NCBI GenBank assembly: GCA_014338405.1
Contig: JTDE01001365.1
Location: forward strand, 46,975 to 110,974
Length of the DNA stretch: 64,000 nt
From: Paragonimus skrjabini miyazakii
Lineage: Eukaryota; Platyhelminthes; Trematoda; Plagiorchiida; Troglotrematidae
Reading direction: 5' to 3'
Under the pieces are notes generated by a model. It searched no databases and was not told the DNA's origin. It saw only the letters and a program-made list of their open reading frames with translations. How positions within the stretch are numbered: the stretch's first letter is position 1; every line of letters starts with the position of its first letter. This document shows, piece by piece, positions 51,304 through 62,872 of the stretch. The position numbers were made by a program, and so were the translations under genes.

Positions 51304-52593
51304 TTAGATATGTGTGATCGGTGGGTTGTTAATCACGAGTAAGTTACTGTTATCCAACGTTGGACACCCACCTACTCCACCGGACGCCCCAATGCCTCCC
51401 GTAGGTGTGTGGTGCGGGCCATTCTGACTAGCAGTACTTCCACTATTCAGAGCTACACCGTCCATGAGTCCTGGTGCATACATACCAGCAGTATTCTGTA
51501 GACTGGATAGTCCAGGGCCACCGGTTATCGAACCTCCAGAACCTGTAACCACGCCGTTCAATCCCATATGTAAACCTAACGAATGATTACACGTCAGACC
51601 GCCTGAGGGTGGCTGAGGTAGCAGACGTGCGGTTGGACCAAAATCTTCCTGCCAAGTGGTACAACTACCAGAGCCAACCCCGAAACTCGTTCCTCCAACA
51701 CCCAGCGGTTTCATATTGTTACTTGTATTTACTTTGGCGTTGTTTATCCACAGTTTAGCTTGCCCTGAGTTCCAAGCCATTGAGCAAGCGGGTTGATGGG
51801 ACAGGCCGGGAATGGCTTGGCCTACTGTACTCAGAACAGGGACCGCGGCATTCGGAGATCGTTTAGTCTTAGTTGAACAAGATCTAGTTGCTATACGACG
51901 GAGACAGGATTGCCAGGAATCCAGCGTTTTACTTGACCAAATCCAAAACCCAGAAGTGATTCCAACCACTAGTGACATGAAGTACTTGAGCATAAAAACG
52001 GCGTGCTCCGGTTGATGTTGTAAATGCTGTTGTTGTGTGTAGGTCGGCCACTCTGTGCCTACTTCGAAAATGCCATCCATTTTCTCATTCACTGCCCGCT
52101 CAGTTAAGCCAACTGGAGCGATTTTGTGCTTGCCGAAAAGAGATGTGAGTTTTTCGCGGACCGTTTCTGGCCATCCTTCATCTAGCTTTAGCAAGGCTAA
52201 ACATGGGCAATTGTGACTTCGATTCCATGCTTCGCGGTTAGACAACTCGTAACAAATACATCCAATCACTACCGTGGCTGGCACGGTGTACAATACTCCA
52301 AAAATTCCGATCCGAATCATCAGTTTTTCCAACTTATCAGTCTTCAAATGGCCACGTGCCTGTAGTTTGATTTCACTGCGAATTTTGAACAGAGCAACGA
52401 ACCCAGCCATCAAGAACACGGTTCCTAGACCAAGATAGAGGCACATTGGCGCCAAAACAAATATCCGAAGGTGAGTCAAGTCTGTAGAGCCAACGTAGCA
52501 AAGCCCACCGACTGGATCGCCATCAATTGCGGACATGATTAGCACGAATATGGTTTGCGCACCAGGGAAGAACCAGGCCAGAAAGTGATATAA
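51304..52593 (-). CDS. fzd5/8: Frizzled 5/8-class receptor, last exon (TM4-TM7 and tail)
   Basis: Follows acceptor TTTTTCACAG and runs 429 codons to TAA at 51304-51306. It opens with LYHFLAWFFPGAQTIFVLIM (TM4), then AIDGDPVGGLCYVG, TM5 near FVLAPMCLYLGLG, TM6 KLMIRIGIFGVLYTVPATVV, then NREAWNRSHNCPCL, and TM7 AVFMLKYFMSLVVGITSGFW. KTLDSW just after TM7 is the KTxxxW motif that binds Dishevelled in Wnt signalling. The NCPCL and AVFMLKYF wording is closest to Frizzled 8. The third outer loop is longer than in vertebrate Frizzled 5/8 (about 75 residues between TM6 and TM7). The tail of about 200 residues is rich in Gly, Ser and Asn and ends in ITHI, a class I PDZ-type ligand (Thr at -2, Ile at 0). 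It acts at the plasma membrane as a Wnt receptor. Confidence 0.95.
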   Translation of the reverse strand, partial: LYHFLAWFFPGAQTIFVLIMSAIDGDPVGGLCYVGSTDLTHLRIFVLAPMCLYLGLGTVFLMAGFVALFKIRSEIKLQARGHLKTDKLEKLMIRIGIFGVLYTVPATVVIGCICYELSNREAWNRSHNCPCLALLKLDEGWPETVREKLTSLFGKHKIAPVGLTERAVNEKMDGIFEVGTEWPTYTQQQHLQHQPEHAVFMLKYFMSLVVGITSGFWIWSSKTLDSWQSCLRRIATRSCSTKTKRSPNAAVPVLSTVGQAIPGLSHQPACSMAWNSGQAKLWINNAKVNTSNNMKPLGVGGTSFGVGSGSCTTWQEDFGPTARLLPQPPSGGLTCNHSLGLHMGLNGVVTGSGGSITGGPGLSSLQNTAGMYAPGLMDGVALNSGSTASQNGPHHTPTGGIGASGGVGGCPTLDNSNLLVINNPPITHI

Positions 52594-54532
52594 CTGTGAA
52601 AAATGGGTAAATTTGGAGAAAAATAAATCATAGTTCTATTAGGTTAGCCTTAGAGTAAAGGCTGTCAGCTGATATACACATTTCGCTTACATTCAGATGA
52701 AGCTTGGAGCTAAATTATGCTGCTGTTCATTTGTCATCTGCTGATCATGTTTATTGTGAGTTAGAGAATGGCTACTTATAAGTAGTGTGTTTTAACTGAA
52801 TTATTCTACAAAAAAATTCTGCGCAATGTGAGTAGCATTTTAAACAAGCGACAAGTAATTGCCATGTAACCAATACTTATATGGTAAGTAGGCCATTTGT
52901 TAACGGAACGTGAGTCAATCGACTAAGATCCACGATCTGCGTTTATAAAGGAGAAGGAAGAATGATGCTACCAATTTATTGTCGCTCTCCCAAGCGGTCT
53001 AATCTCACCACGTTGCTGTGCACTATCCGCACTGAGTATCGTTTCTTCATATTGCTTTCGTTTGCCAACGACCTATTCAAATGGTTAGCTTAGACCTAAG
53101 TGAGACAAACTTTTAATGTTCAATCTGGCTAACTTGTGGTCAATAAGGTAAACCTTCCTGGCTGTAAAATATGAGTAAATTGTTCGGAAAATGATGTTAA
53201 ATTGAATAAGAAGTCTAAAAATCGCTGTTTTGTCTAAGATCTATTTGTAGTTGGGCATCTTAATATTGGATATGTACTTTGAACAATTTGGGGGGTGGGG
53301 GGTTGAAAGCAGGATTCAGAGTGACAATTGGTGACAGTAACACCACCTATATTGTTATGAAGTTAGGTTGCGCAAAGAGAACTGAACGTGGGTTGAAGTT
53401 TTGGGTAGATGTGTGAACCAGATAATCGACAATCGTTGGAAACATGTTGACTATGCTATTTTAAGTTGCCTCTGTATAATAATCAATTCCGATTGTATCA
53501 CTGTCAATATCGTCGTCGTACACGGTCCACATGCCGCCGAGTTCTCAAAAAGCTGTCAACCTGGAATTCAGACTATATGCGTCCATTTATCGATATTTAC
53601 AGGACAACTTTTTGTGTAACCTTTCATGCACAACACCATTAATACCGTCGGTGGCCAGTATCGCAGAATCACAGTGTGGTGTTATGTCACATAGCCAATC
53701 GAAAGTGGTATTATTCAGAACGGCCACAACTTTACTCCGTTATGCCTTTGTTTGCTTTCTGAAATTTTACAGACTGTATACTCAATACCAACTGAGTCAG
53801 ATAAATGAGGATATCAAAATCTGGTAATCTGTCCAACAAGTTTCAAGTTTGAAGTTCTACACTCAATTACCGGCACTTTTCGAATTCACTTGACAACCTT
53901 TTACAACCTGGACCGTTGGTTTTGTTCACTTATATCGGATTGTAAACCAAATTTGAAGAGGTCATGACGTTGGATTCAGCCTCAGAAACAGAATAGCCGA
54001 AGCATTAGAAACGACTTCTAGGTACTCACTCAAATTAAACCAATCGATAAGATTGCCGACTTGCGAAAACAACGCGATTGAATGACGTTCAGTTGACAAG
54101 TACACGTCGGTCCTATTAGACTAGAACGCTAAGTTATATGACCTCAATTTACTTTCTATCCACTGGATGCAAATCGCGAGTCTTACTTACTGATACACGT
54201 TTCGTAGAGCTCAAACAACTAAAATGCTTTTCATTCGACGGTAGGCACTGCGTCAAAGGATAATAAATTATTTGCAAAGGTGCCACGTGACCTATCCTCA
54301 TCTGTATTTGGTTCCAAAATCACCTCCAAAACTGATATGAAGTAACTGGTTCCAATATATCGTTCTCTCAAAATGACTTCAAGTTTGTCACTTGCTTAGA
54401 GAGCTGTGCGATTTAACCGCACTTTTACGTAAGGAAATTTTGTGTTTAAATCAGAGACTTACTCATTATTTTCACAATGGCATCATTGTATAACACTGGT
54501 AATGAAAAATAATGTTTATTTTCTATTGTTAC
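52594..54532 (-). other. Frizzled intron, 1939 bp
   Basis: Phase 0 intron with donor GTAACA and acceptor TTCACAG on the minus strand. It splits the second inner loop (KYSQ before, LYHF after). Plus-strand frames at 53401-53827 inside it are of chance length. Confidence 0.85.
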
Positions 54533-55345
54533 CTGTGAGTATTTTGCAATTGCTTCACTGCCCCATTTGAGTCCGGCAGCCAAAAACCAAGTAAGTGTAA
54601 GAATTACCCACCAAACAGAGGAGGCCATTCCAAAAACATATGTGAGTAGAAACACAATGCTACACTGTGCCGGTCCAGTAGATCCTCGACGAAGCACTGG
54701 CCCGTCACAAGCTATCGAATCATGACCCAGTCCAACACGAATAAGGTAGCCAAGTGCCACCATTAGATAGCAAGCAGAAAGATAAATGATCGGTCGCTCG
54801 GGGTATTGGAATCTACCAGGATCAGCGATGAACGTAGCCACAGTTGCCAAAGTGGACAGAATACAAAGTACGGCCCATAAACCAAGCCAGAATGTAGTGA
54901 ATGTTCTGTCTGACTTTCCATTGAACGCAGGACTGCGGCATGACGGCAAACAACCTAACACACCACCTGTAATAACTTCGTTGTAGGGAGGTTTGTGAGC
55001 CGGAATAAATGGTTCACGACATCGACAAGGAAGACAGAGTGCGTGCTCATCAGGCCCATCCTTGGCACCTCTTTTTAACATTTGCATCAACCCTTTCTGT
55101 AAGACTTCATTTTTTTCAAATATTTCCCATAGACCCTTGTTCATTTTATCAGGAAATCTGGTTTTCATCGCAGTCAGCAGATCCTGTATTAGTAGGGTTG
55201 TTGCGTTAGTTTTCTTCTCTGAAAAATTTGACTCTTTCCGACTTAGTCCTTCACCTTTATCGAAAACATTTTGCTTTGATGTTGTTTGGTCACCGGAATT
55301 GACTGTACCACTTCCAGTGGAATTTCGGCGGCTGACGCATTCACT
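54533..55345 (-). CDS. fzd5/8: Frizzled 5/8-class receptor, middle exon (linker, TM1-TM3)
   Basis: Exactly 271 codons between acceptor TTTTTTTCTGTTGACAG and donor GTAACA, phase 0 at both ends. It begins SECVSRRNSTGSG, supplying the tenth conserved cysteine of the Frizzled domain. A linker of about 110 residues follows with possible N-glycosylation sites (NST, NFS, NAT). The Cys-rich hinge CLPCRCREPFIP and GGVLGCLPSCRSPAF precede the membrane segments: TM1 TFWLGLWAVLCILSTLATVA, TM2 YPERPIIYLSACYLMVALGY, TM3 CSIVFLLTYVFGMASSVWWV followed by ILTLTWFLAAGLKWGSEAIA. RYPERPI-type and WWVILTLTWFLAAG wording is diagnostic for Frizzled. The linker is longer and more charged than in vertebrate paralogues. 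Confidence 0.95.
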
Positions 55346-55956
55346 CTGTCAACAGAAAAAAAGGCAAGCTGCTGATTATGTTGTTTCGTTTTGGTGTAAA
55401 CAAATTGATGCTTTCATGTTTTAGTGGAGCCGCTATGCAAATAAATTTAGCCTTCCGGATTATTCATGAGACACTGATGAGCTCATTGTTTGGAGTTTAA
55501 CTCCTTAGGTGACATGAAACAGTGTGAAAATTTTTTAGTACCGGTAATACATCAATCACTAAGATATGTATCTATCTTTGGTGACAGAATCCGAAGTGGT
55601 TAGATACCAGTCAGGGAAGAATGTTTTATTCCACCGTCTGCACTGTACGATAGGCTCTCTAGATTAACCTTTAACAGCTAGTGTAACCGGTGGTTTAGAA
55701 TCATTCATAACGACAATGTACGGTGTATAGTTTTAGCTCGTTCATCGTAGGGTGTCAGTTTAACTAATCCCCACAATACCCATAACGTTAACAGGGACAA
55801 ATGCCATTGTGTAAATGACTGACTGGCTGGTTATCAGAGCGTCTGAGCGACCGACTGCTAACTAACAAACTCACTCAGTGGCATACTGGTTGACTCACCG
55901 ACTGTCAGACTGAATGACCAAATAAATGACTGACTCTATCTGGAATTTTTACTCAC
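55346..55956 (-). other. Frizzled intron, 611 bp, with GACT-rich degenerate repeat
   Basis: Phase 0 intron, donor GTGAGT, acceptor GTTGACAG. Between about 55815 and 55940 the plus strand is built from imperfect GACTGACTG-like words, suggesting an old tandem repeat. Confidence 0.85.
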
Positions 55957-56175
55957 TCCCTCTGGCAGCAAGTCGCAGTTCATACGTTCCGGCCAACCAA
56001 AACCATAGGTACCCATCACGGGCATGCAACCATCACGAGCGCTTTCGCATAACGAACGACACGCGGTTAGACGGTAGTGCCAGTTCGGTAGACATATTGG
56101 AGTATACATACTGCACAGGAAGAGGCGCAGGTCCTCGGAACAGTTGATTTCTACCAATGGGTAGAACTGATGAAC
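55957..56175 (-). CDS. fzd5/8: Frizzled 5/8-class receptor, cysteine-rich domain exon
   Basis: 73 codons, phase 0, between acceptor AACTGCAG and donor GTGAGT. The translation runs VHQFYPLVEINCSEDLRLFL, CSMYTPICLPNWHYRLTACR, SLCESARDGCMPVMGTYGFG, WPERMNCDLLPEG. It carries cysteines three to nine of the ten in the Wnt-binding Frizzled domain, in the spacing of Frizzled 5/8. The first two cysteines, the signal peptide and the start codon must be on one or more exons further upstream (higher coordinate) and were not found. The frame stays open a further 45 bases upstream of the acceptor, so an extended exon is possible but less likely. Confidence 0.93.
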
Positions 56176-59108
56176 CTGCAGTTTGACATGATTGAAATAT
56201 GACAGGAAATTGTAAGAAACTCAACCAGAACAAAGCACGAATTACTAACGAACAAGAGACATTCATTTCTTGTCACAATTATGAATCAAGGAGACAGAAG
56301 GCTGCACTGTACGAATTATGCTCGACCGAAATTCACTCCACCTTTATAAGTGCACAAAAGACCGTTTATATCTTTACATGGACGAACAAAGGAAACAAAA
56401 TTGTTGGACAGTCAGAGTTCAAAAATTGTCACTACCATGGCTACGACTACCCGCCAGATATTTCTTTCTGTAAACACCTCACGGATGTAACCTTTTGAAA
56501 AGAAAAAGCATCTGTAAAGCACAGATGTGTGTGGTGTTGAACACAGAACACGGAAATCGGTTGCCAGATCATACCGGTAGCACATCATTAGAACAAGACA
56601 CAAAATGCACGCTGTAGGTTCCTAGTTTTTATGCTTGACCTATTTCAGAATATACTCCAAACCTTGATTGGCAACTGGAACTTAGATCTATGTATACAAG
56701 GTGCTGTGCGTCCACCTCGATGCTGAAGCTGGTACACTCAGGTATCGCTTAGGTAACAAGGGGCGTTGGAACCTGGATTGTTTTGAAAGAGGCCACTGCA
56801 GAAGTAGTGCTACACAATCTCATGATAGAACTAGAAAGAGGACGTGAAATTAGTTGGCATAAAGCATGTGAAAGGAGAAGTATCGGTCTTGCAGGCTGCA
56901 ATTGGGCAAATTCCTACACCGTAAAACAGGGCCTAAAAACAGTTTAAGTATAGCGTCGTCTTTGATAAAAATTTTCCCTTCTTGAATCGCATTTTCAATG
57001 CAATCCTGTCTCTTTTGATCAAACTGTATACACAGTAAACTTCATTCATATGAAAGAGACAATGAGTTTTCTGAATAAAAACAATGGCCTCCCCAAGTGC
57101 TCCGGCAATATACATAACGTTGAAAGAAGCCAACTGTCTAGAAGTATATATACATATATGAGGCAAAAAGACCGGTGTGTACGTTACAATAGATACATAT
57201 ATATGTAGACAGAGAGAAAAGAAAAAAACAGATTATCTCGATTCTTGCTTCCCCCGTGAAGTATACTTGTGGATGTGAATATTTCCTCTTAATCAATAAA
57301 CTTTGGACATATGGTTGACCCACCACACACAAAAATATCATCAGGTTATTTTCTGTAGATATGCGCGGTGAATGTTCGTTCTACTGTTTTTCTCCTGAGC
57401 ATTACTACGAGAACGTTAACAAGAATAATGCAAAGTGACCCACAACAGAGAACTCCCCAGATTCGTGAATAGGTTTAGTTATTTTACAACAAGAGAATGA
57501 GTTTGTCATAGTTGTACCAATCGCTACAAATTACTTTCGGGTAATCCAACTTCCAGCTGACGCTGTCCTGTATAAGAGGGTAAAAGGTTGACACATTCAG
57601 CATTTTTTAACAGTGATTTTGATCAGCTGAATATAGGTATTTATTCTAAATATTTTTGATCTCAAAAAAACGGTAATTCGAGACTAGTTTTCGAACAGAA
57701 CTGAGAAAGTTAGTCTTAGTTACGTTTGACAAGTTTTCTAGCTTATTTAGCAATCGGAACTAAACGGAATAGATCGAAGCTGAAATCCCGATCCTGGAAG
57801 TTTTTGAAGATCACGTAGCAGTCGAAACAGATTTCAAGCTTAGTTTAGTGCATCAAAAGCTGCTTAATTAGAAAGTTACTTCGAAGCAGCACCTGCACGA
57901 TTGATGAGTTGCGAATGACGGGCAATTTCCATAAATTAGCTTAGATTGTAAATGATCTGTTACTCTTTAGAGTTTTGACAAAGTGGAAATACAAAAGTAT
58001 ATATCCACAGAGTTATTACAAAACATTAAACCGTACAGAGTTATCCACAAACTACGCTAGTCGTGAGCCACCGTTTGTAATTATTCATTGAAATACATAA
58101 GCAGTTTCCAAAGACCATCACCTGATCGCAAATCCAGGTACAAACGTTGAATGTTTGAATTTTATTGGTCATATGAGAATCCAACTGTTGCAACATTTGT
58201 CGATAGGGGTGTAGGACTCGATGTTGAGGGTAATGTCTCTCGAAATTAAAGTTGCATTCTCAAGAAGACGAAATTCTTGTACATTCTGGATTGATTTATG
58301 CCTTTATTTGTAAACGTTGGAAGGTATCTACTGGAAACATAAACACCTCGAATGTCGCAATTATCAAATGTTGGACTTTTCTAAAGGTTCCTACATTTTA
58401 CTTGTTCCAATCTCATCCTACGCATCAATTTGCTTCTCTCGGACCGATCTGCAGCAGAATGGAATATGAAGTTTTAATATGCTCCTAACTTTTCCTTTGA
58501 CACGTGGGTGTAGTCACAATGTTGCAAGTACTACGGTAAGTAACAGCTTACTTATGGCTGTCCAGCACGTCTGATGAATTTTCACCCATCTGTACGGTTT
58601 GATTTTGATGCCATCAAGACCCATGGTAACTGGCTGTTTCCGTGGTATTTTATATCAGTCGCAACTCTCTGCCTGAGTCCGATTAGTGTGTCACGAATAC
58701 TGTGCACCAATAACATACGATTAGTGATCGTTTATTGTGTTACGATCATAACTGTAGTCATTGAAAGATCGGTAAGGAATCGAACTGCTTGGCCGGTCCG
58801 AAGATAGACATTTTTCACTCATTTCAGTATTTAAAATAGAAGTCCTATTGCTATGGCAGCGCCACAGTCAAACATTTTTCGATAAAAATAATCTACTGCT
58901 TAACAACTGTCCCGGCAAAAAGTGGCGCATTTTTAACTGTAGAACTTTCTTAATTTCCCGGCGGATGCAGGCTTGCTAATTAAGTCAGTGTCGTGGTTAT
59001 GGGCGAAATGTTTTGACGTTTTCAAGAATCATGTCCTGTAATGACTTTACATGTTGTGCGTCCGATAATCATCATTTCGGTTCACTGAAACAGCATCCAT
59101 ATTCCCTC
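56176..59108. other. Upstream region of Frizzled; first exon not found
   Basis: Probably the first intron of the Frizzled gene. I looked on the minus strand for a signal peptide and the YNxTxxPN segment and saw neither. Short TA-rich runs lie near 57147-57200. Confidence 0.35.
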
Positions 59109-59292
59109 GATTGATCGCAGCTGTCTCACTCCCATTGACTTTTTAGCCGGCCCCTTTCAAATGAAGGAATTTATTCGAGATTAACTCTCATTAGAGCTTG
59201 TCAGTAGTGTATATCCTTGCCATGACAAGGACTTGCACTCGGGTCACGCTTTCACGAGGCGACTGTGTTGACCAAAGCGGCACTAGCCTCAC
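59109..59292 (-). repeat. tRNA-related interspersed repeat, copy 8, main part
   Basis: Starts GATTGATCGCAGCTGTCTCA, continues with AGCCGGCCCCTTTCAAATGA and TTAGAGCTTGTCAGTAGTGT, then the tRNA-like part (59217-59292), including GAGGCGACTGTGTTGACCAA and GCCTCACAT. The tRNA-like segment reads on the minus strand. Confidence 0.75.
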
Positions 59293-59304
59293 ATCAAGAT
59301 GTCC

Positions 59305-59345
59305 GAGCATTACTCAAATGCGAATGTGGCTGAGCGTTGTCACTA
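59305..59345 (+). repeat. Inverted module of repeat copy 8
   Basis: GAGCATTACTCAAATGCGAA then TGTGGCTGAGCGTTG runs on the plus strand, opposite to the same words in copies 4, 5 and 7. The same inverted module is found in copy 3 at 23150-23180. Confidence 0.65.
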
Positions 59346-62300
59346 CTGTGAGCCACCATGTTGACCTCGATTCCGTGACCGGCCTACTGATGAGCTCTAA
59401 AGTGATTTACACCCGAGTGTAGTGATTTTCGAACGGGGTTGGTCATACCCTGACTTGATCATCAAAATTGGGGCCGGGTCATCTTTGAAAACGTGAACAC
59501 CACATCCATCTTCAGTTATTACAGAGTATTTGTATATTATTGTACGGCAGCATCCTATCCCTCAGATCACCCAATGATTTCCATAGAATGCAGTTATGTG
59601 GGAGGGTAGCCGAGTTCACGTGTGAGATTTTAGCGTGTTATTTAGGGTGGTTGCACAGTTACTCTCGTTGAGCGCGTACTTCATAATACCTGGTTCGGAT
59701 CCATCAAAAGCCAGTATTTTTGCAACTGGGTTTCACCTAAGTTATGTCAACACTGACCATACGTTGACATAAACTTTGTGAGAAGGGTTTGCCTAGGTCA
59801 ACCACGCAGGCGTGCATGGCACTTATTGTACCGACCGATCGTCGCCAAATCCGTTGAAGTTAAGGCAGGATTAAATCGACCATCTATTTCCAAACTGGAA
59901 ATGATCTTCAGAGGAATTCTTAATAGTCAGATTGTTATTTGAGGCATGGTAGTGCAAACCTTGATCCTGTTACCCTAACGGTTTATAAACAGAATGAATT
60001 TCCGTAGACCCTTAGATCCTTGTAAGAATATCAAAAAAGAAGCACCATCATCCGACCTGATTCATCCATATCCACAGGCTGCTTCTTGTGGTGAGTCGTT
60101 TTGTTATCTTTCTGTATTACTATAACTGAAGAGTAATACTTTTTGAGAATTTTCTTTAACTATATGGACATCTGTTCACAAGCGCTTATATAAACAATAA
60201 ACAAGTAGTTCTTCAAGAAAGCATAATCTCTGAGCGTTTATAAACTGTTGATTGAATTAACAGTGAACTTTGATTTTGTTTGCAATAATATCCGTCTGAT
60301 CAAACATAACAAACACAGTTTTGTGCACACGTACGTCCTTTAGTGTATGCATGTTGAGTAGTGCACAATCTGCCCGTATATGATGTAAGGAGTTATCCCG
60401 TGAATTGAACCAGTTAACGATAACAAATCAGTTCGGGGATTAACAGAAAGACATATTGAGATCACTGAGTGATTGATAACAAACTGCCAATAGAAGCAAG
60501 GTTGAGAGTAATTCATATCAGCTGAATAAGTGATGATTCCTAACCACCACTGATGCGTTTGAACGGAAGAAACCAAAACAGTGTTTCATGAAGAATGAAG
60601 TCGCAAATCAGGGAAGCACACATTTTTGGCAACAGAGAAAAATGCAAACCTTGGCAGTTTCCTGCCTGATAACGAACGTACCGGATGAAAAAACGTATGA
60701 CTTGATTTTAGGTTAAAACTCTGGGTCAACATTTAATTATGATCTTGATTTTAAGAAAACGCAGTCGGTCGTCAATACAAGATAGAGGAGTTAGTTTACA
60801 CTCTCATGTCTTCATAGGATTTGGCTCCAAATCCTACTAACCCAAATGATTGCTTGAAATCGTCTTCATGTTAAGCGCATCAATAAAACCGAAATGTAGG
60901 ATTTCGGACACGTCTCGAAGCTGGCCGTGGTGAACCCCAAGGTCTTAAGCACGCGTGATTTTAGCGTAAAATCAGCATGCTGTCGTCTTTCATTTTCGTT
61001 CTAGCTATCGTAAACCCACAGAAATACTCAAACAGAACTGTATGGAATATTCGATCATGACGAGAAACAGTATTTTGGCTTCTCCTAATCTACTCTAAAG
61101 AACGTACTATTTTTTGAGAGTTTTTCTCCCATTTGATCCGTTACAACATATAAAACACATATCAAGTGCAAAGTGCGAACCAAGACGATACATACCTGTG
61201 CGCCCACTTTGTAGCCTGCGCAAGTCACAACTTAGTGAAAAAATTGAATGGTGCCTAATCAAAATCTGTTTGTACGAATCACCACAATTCTGTTCACTTT
61301 ACTGCACAAATGGCTGCTCCGCAGACCGCAGACTATCCGATTCATCTTTTTAATTACACAATTTGACATATGAAGCAAAAACTTCACATCCTGTGAATTT
61401 CCAGCGTTTGCACGACTCTATTCGTTATAACACACTTTAGTATCTTGTACATACCAGTCGAAAGCGGTGACCGCCTTTTCATTGTGGTCATGGAAACGAT
61501 CTTTATGTAGGTTGTCATCAAGTAGACTTATACGATTAAGGGTGTTCACGTTTTTAAGCCATATTTACGCAGTGAACTCACAAGCTAACGAAACTGGTTG
61601 TATAACGTAGAGTTGGGGTTGTCCGTCGCCAAAAGTTGTCGTTCTTTCACATTCCGACGCAGGCTTTTGTAACCGGATGGTTTTGAATGGTTCGATTGTG
61701 GTTATACATTTAACAATGATGAGTCTGATAAAGTATGCGATCAACAGCCTGATCATCTTTATTAGATAATCGCATGTTTCATATTATCATAACCAGTCTA
61801 AACGTCAGTCACGTGCACTGCAGGCGTTCTCGTTAAAATTTACGTGCCTCTGACCGTCTATACTCCGCGGTCACCATTCTTTTGCACGTGGTTACCGCAC
61901 TTAGTGATTTTTTAATCATCTAGCGTGCTACCGAACGCTGTTTGAGGATGTCACCAGCGACTTTAGAATCCACAGCAAACCCGATACTCACAACTTGGTC
62001 GCTTGGTTCGACTAAACTTACAGTTTACTGCAACTGTCAACGGACAGAGTTAGACAGATGTATTGAGTGTGAATACGAAATTGGTAGGTATGTGCCCGCA
62101 GCCTCTATCTACATACGCACCTCAAACTTTTGTGTTTGACGGATGTGTCGATCATCTTCCAGCCCACGGCGCAGAACAGATACACTGCATGTGTGTTCTC
62201 AATCTACTGAAGCACATCGCATAGATAATGTTAGTTAACACTGGTGACGGACAGCTTAAAATGATTACCGTTATCTAGAATATTGTCTACAAAAGGTTAA

Positions 62301-62837
62301 AAATGACAGAAAGATCTGTAGACTCGAATTTTGTTCAGATGACAATAGCACATATTTTTTTCGGACCGGATCACAACTGAGTTTTGAATGTGAATTCACA
62401 TTGTCTGTGTCCAAATCATCATATCTACATGTACAGCCACAATTGTTTGCTAATGGCATTCGTGTTGATTTGCCGATAAGGAGGGAGAGAGTAATAGTCC
62501 TCCTAAAATTAGTTCACAATTGGGCGCTAGTACTCAATCAAGTTAAAACTAACCTCTTGGTACACGCTGGAAAATGATTTCGATTGCTGGTAGTAGTTGA
62601 AAATATTGGACGTCATAAACTACAAGTAATTGTAATAATCAGCACTGTTGCTAGTAGTTTTCAAAATAATCATTTTTACTGAAAATTTCCCCCGAGCTCT
62701 CTAAACATTTTCTGCGTACCGCTTAGAAAGCTGTATTTTAATATGTTTATGGTTTTGGTTGAAATTGTGCCGACCTCTTTAAGGAATGCATACGATGATA
62801 TCTTGAAAGACCTACGTTGGTCATCAGGAATATAAGG
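59346..62837. other. No gene accepted
   Basis: Near 59604-59702 the plus strand shows an A-box-like TAGCCGAGTT and a good B box GGTTCGGATCC about 85 bases apart, possibly a tRNA-derived repeat, but no cloverleaf could be drawn. Frames at 61114-61353, 61565-61756 and 61942-62139 are of chance length. Confidence 0.35.
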
Positions 62838-62872
62838 ACTAGAAGTCTCGACAAAATGTCGAGACTTCTAGT
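62838..62872. repeat. Perfect 16-bp inverted repeat with 3-base loop
   Basis: ACTAGAAGTCTCGACA, AAA, TGTCGAGACTTCTAGT. The arms are exact complements and the stem could extend two pairs further with a G-U pair. It is a hairpin in either DNA strand or RNA. The loop is too short for a typical microRNA precursor. Confidence 0.9.
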
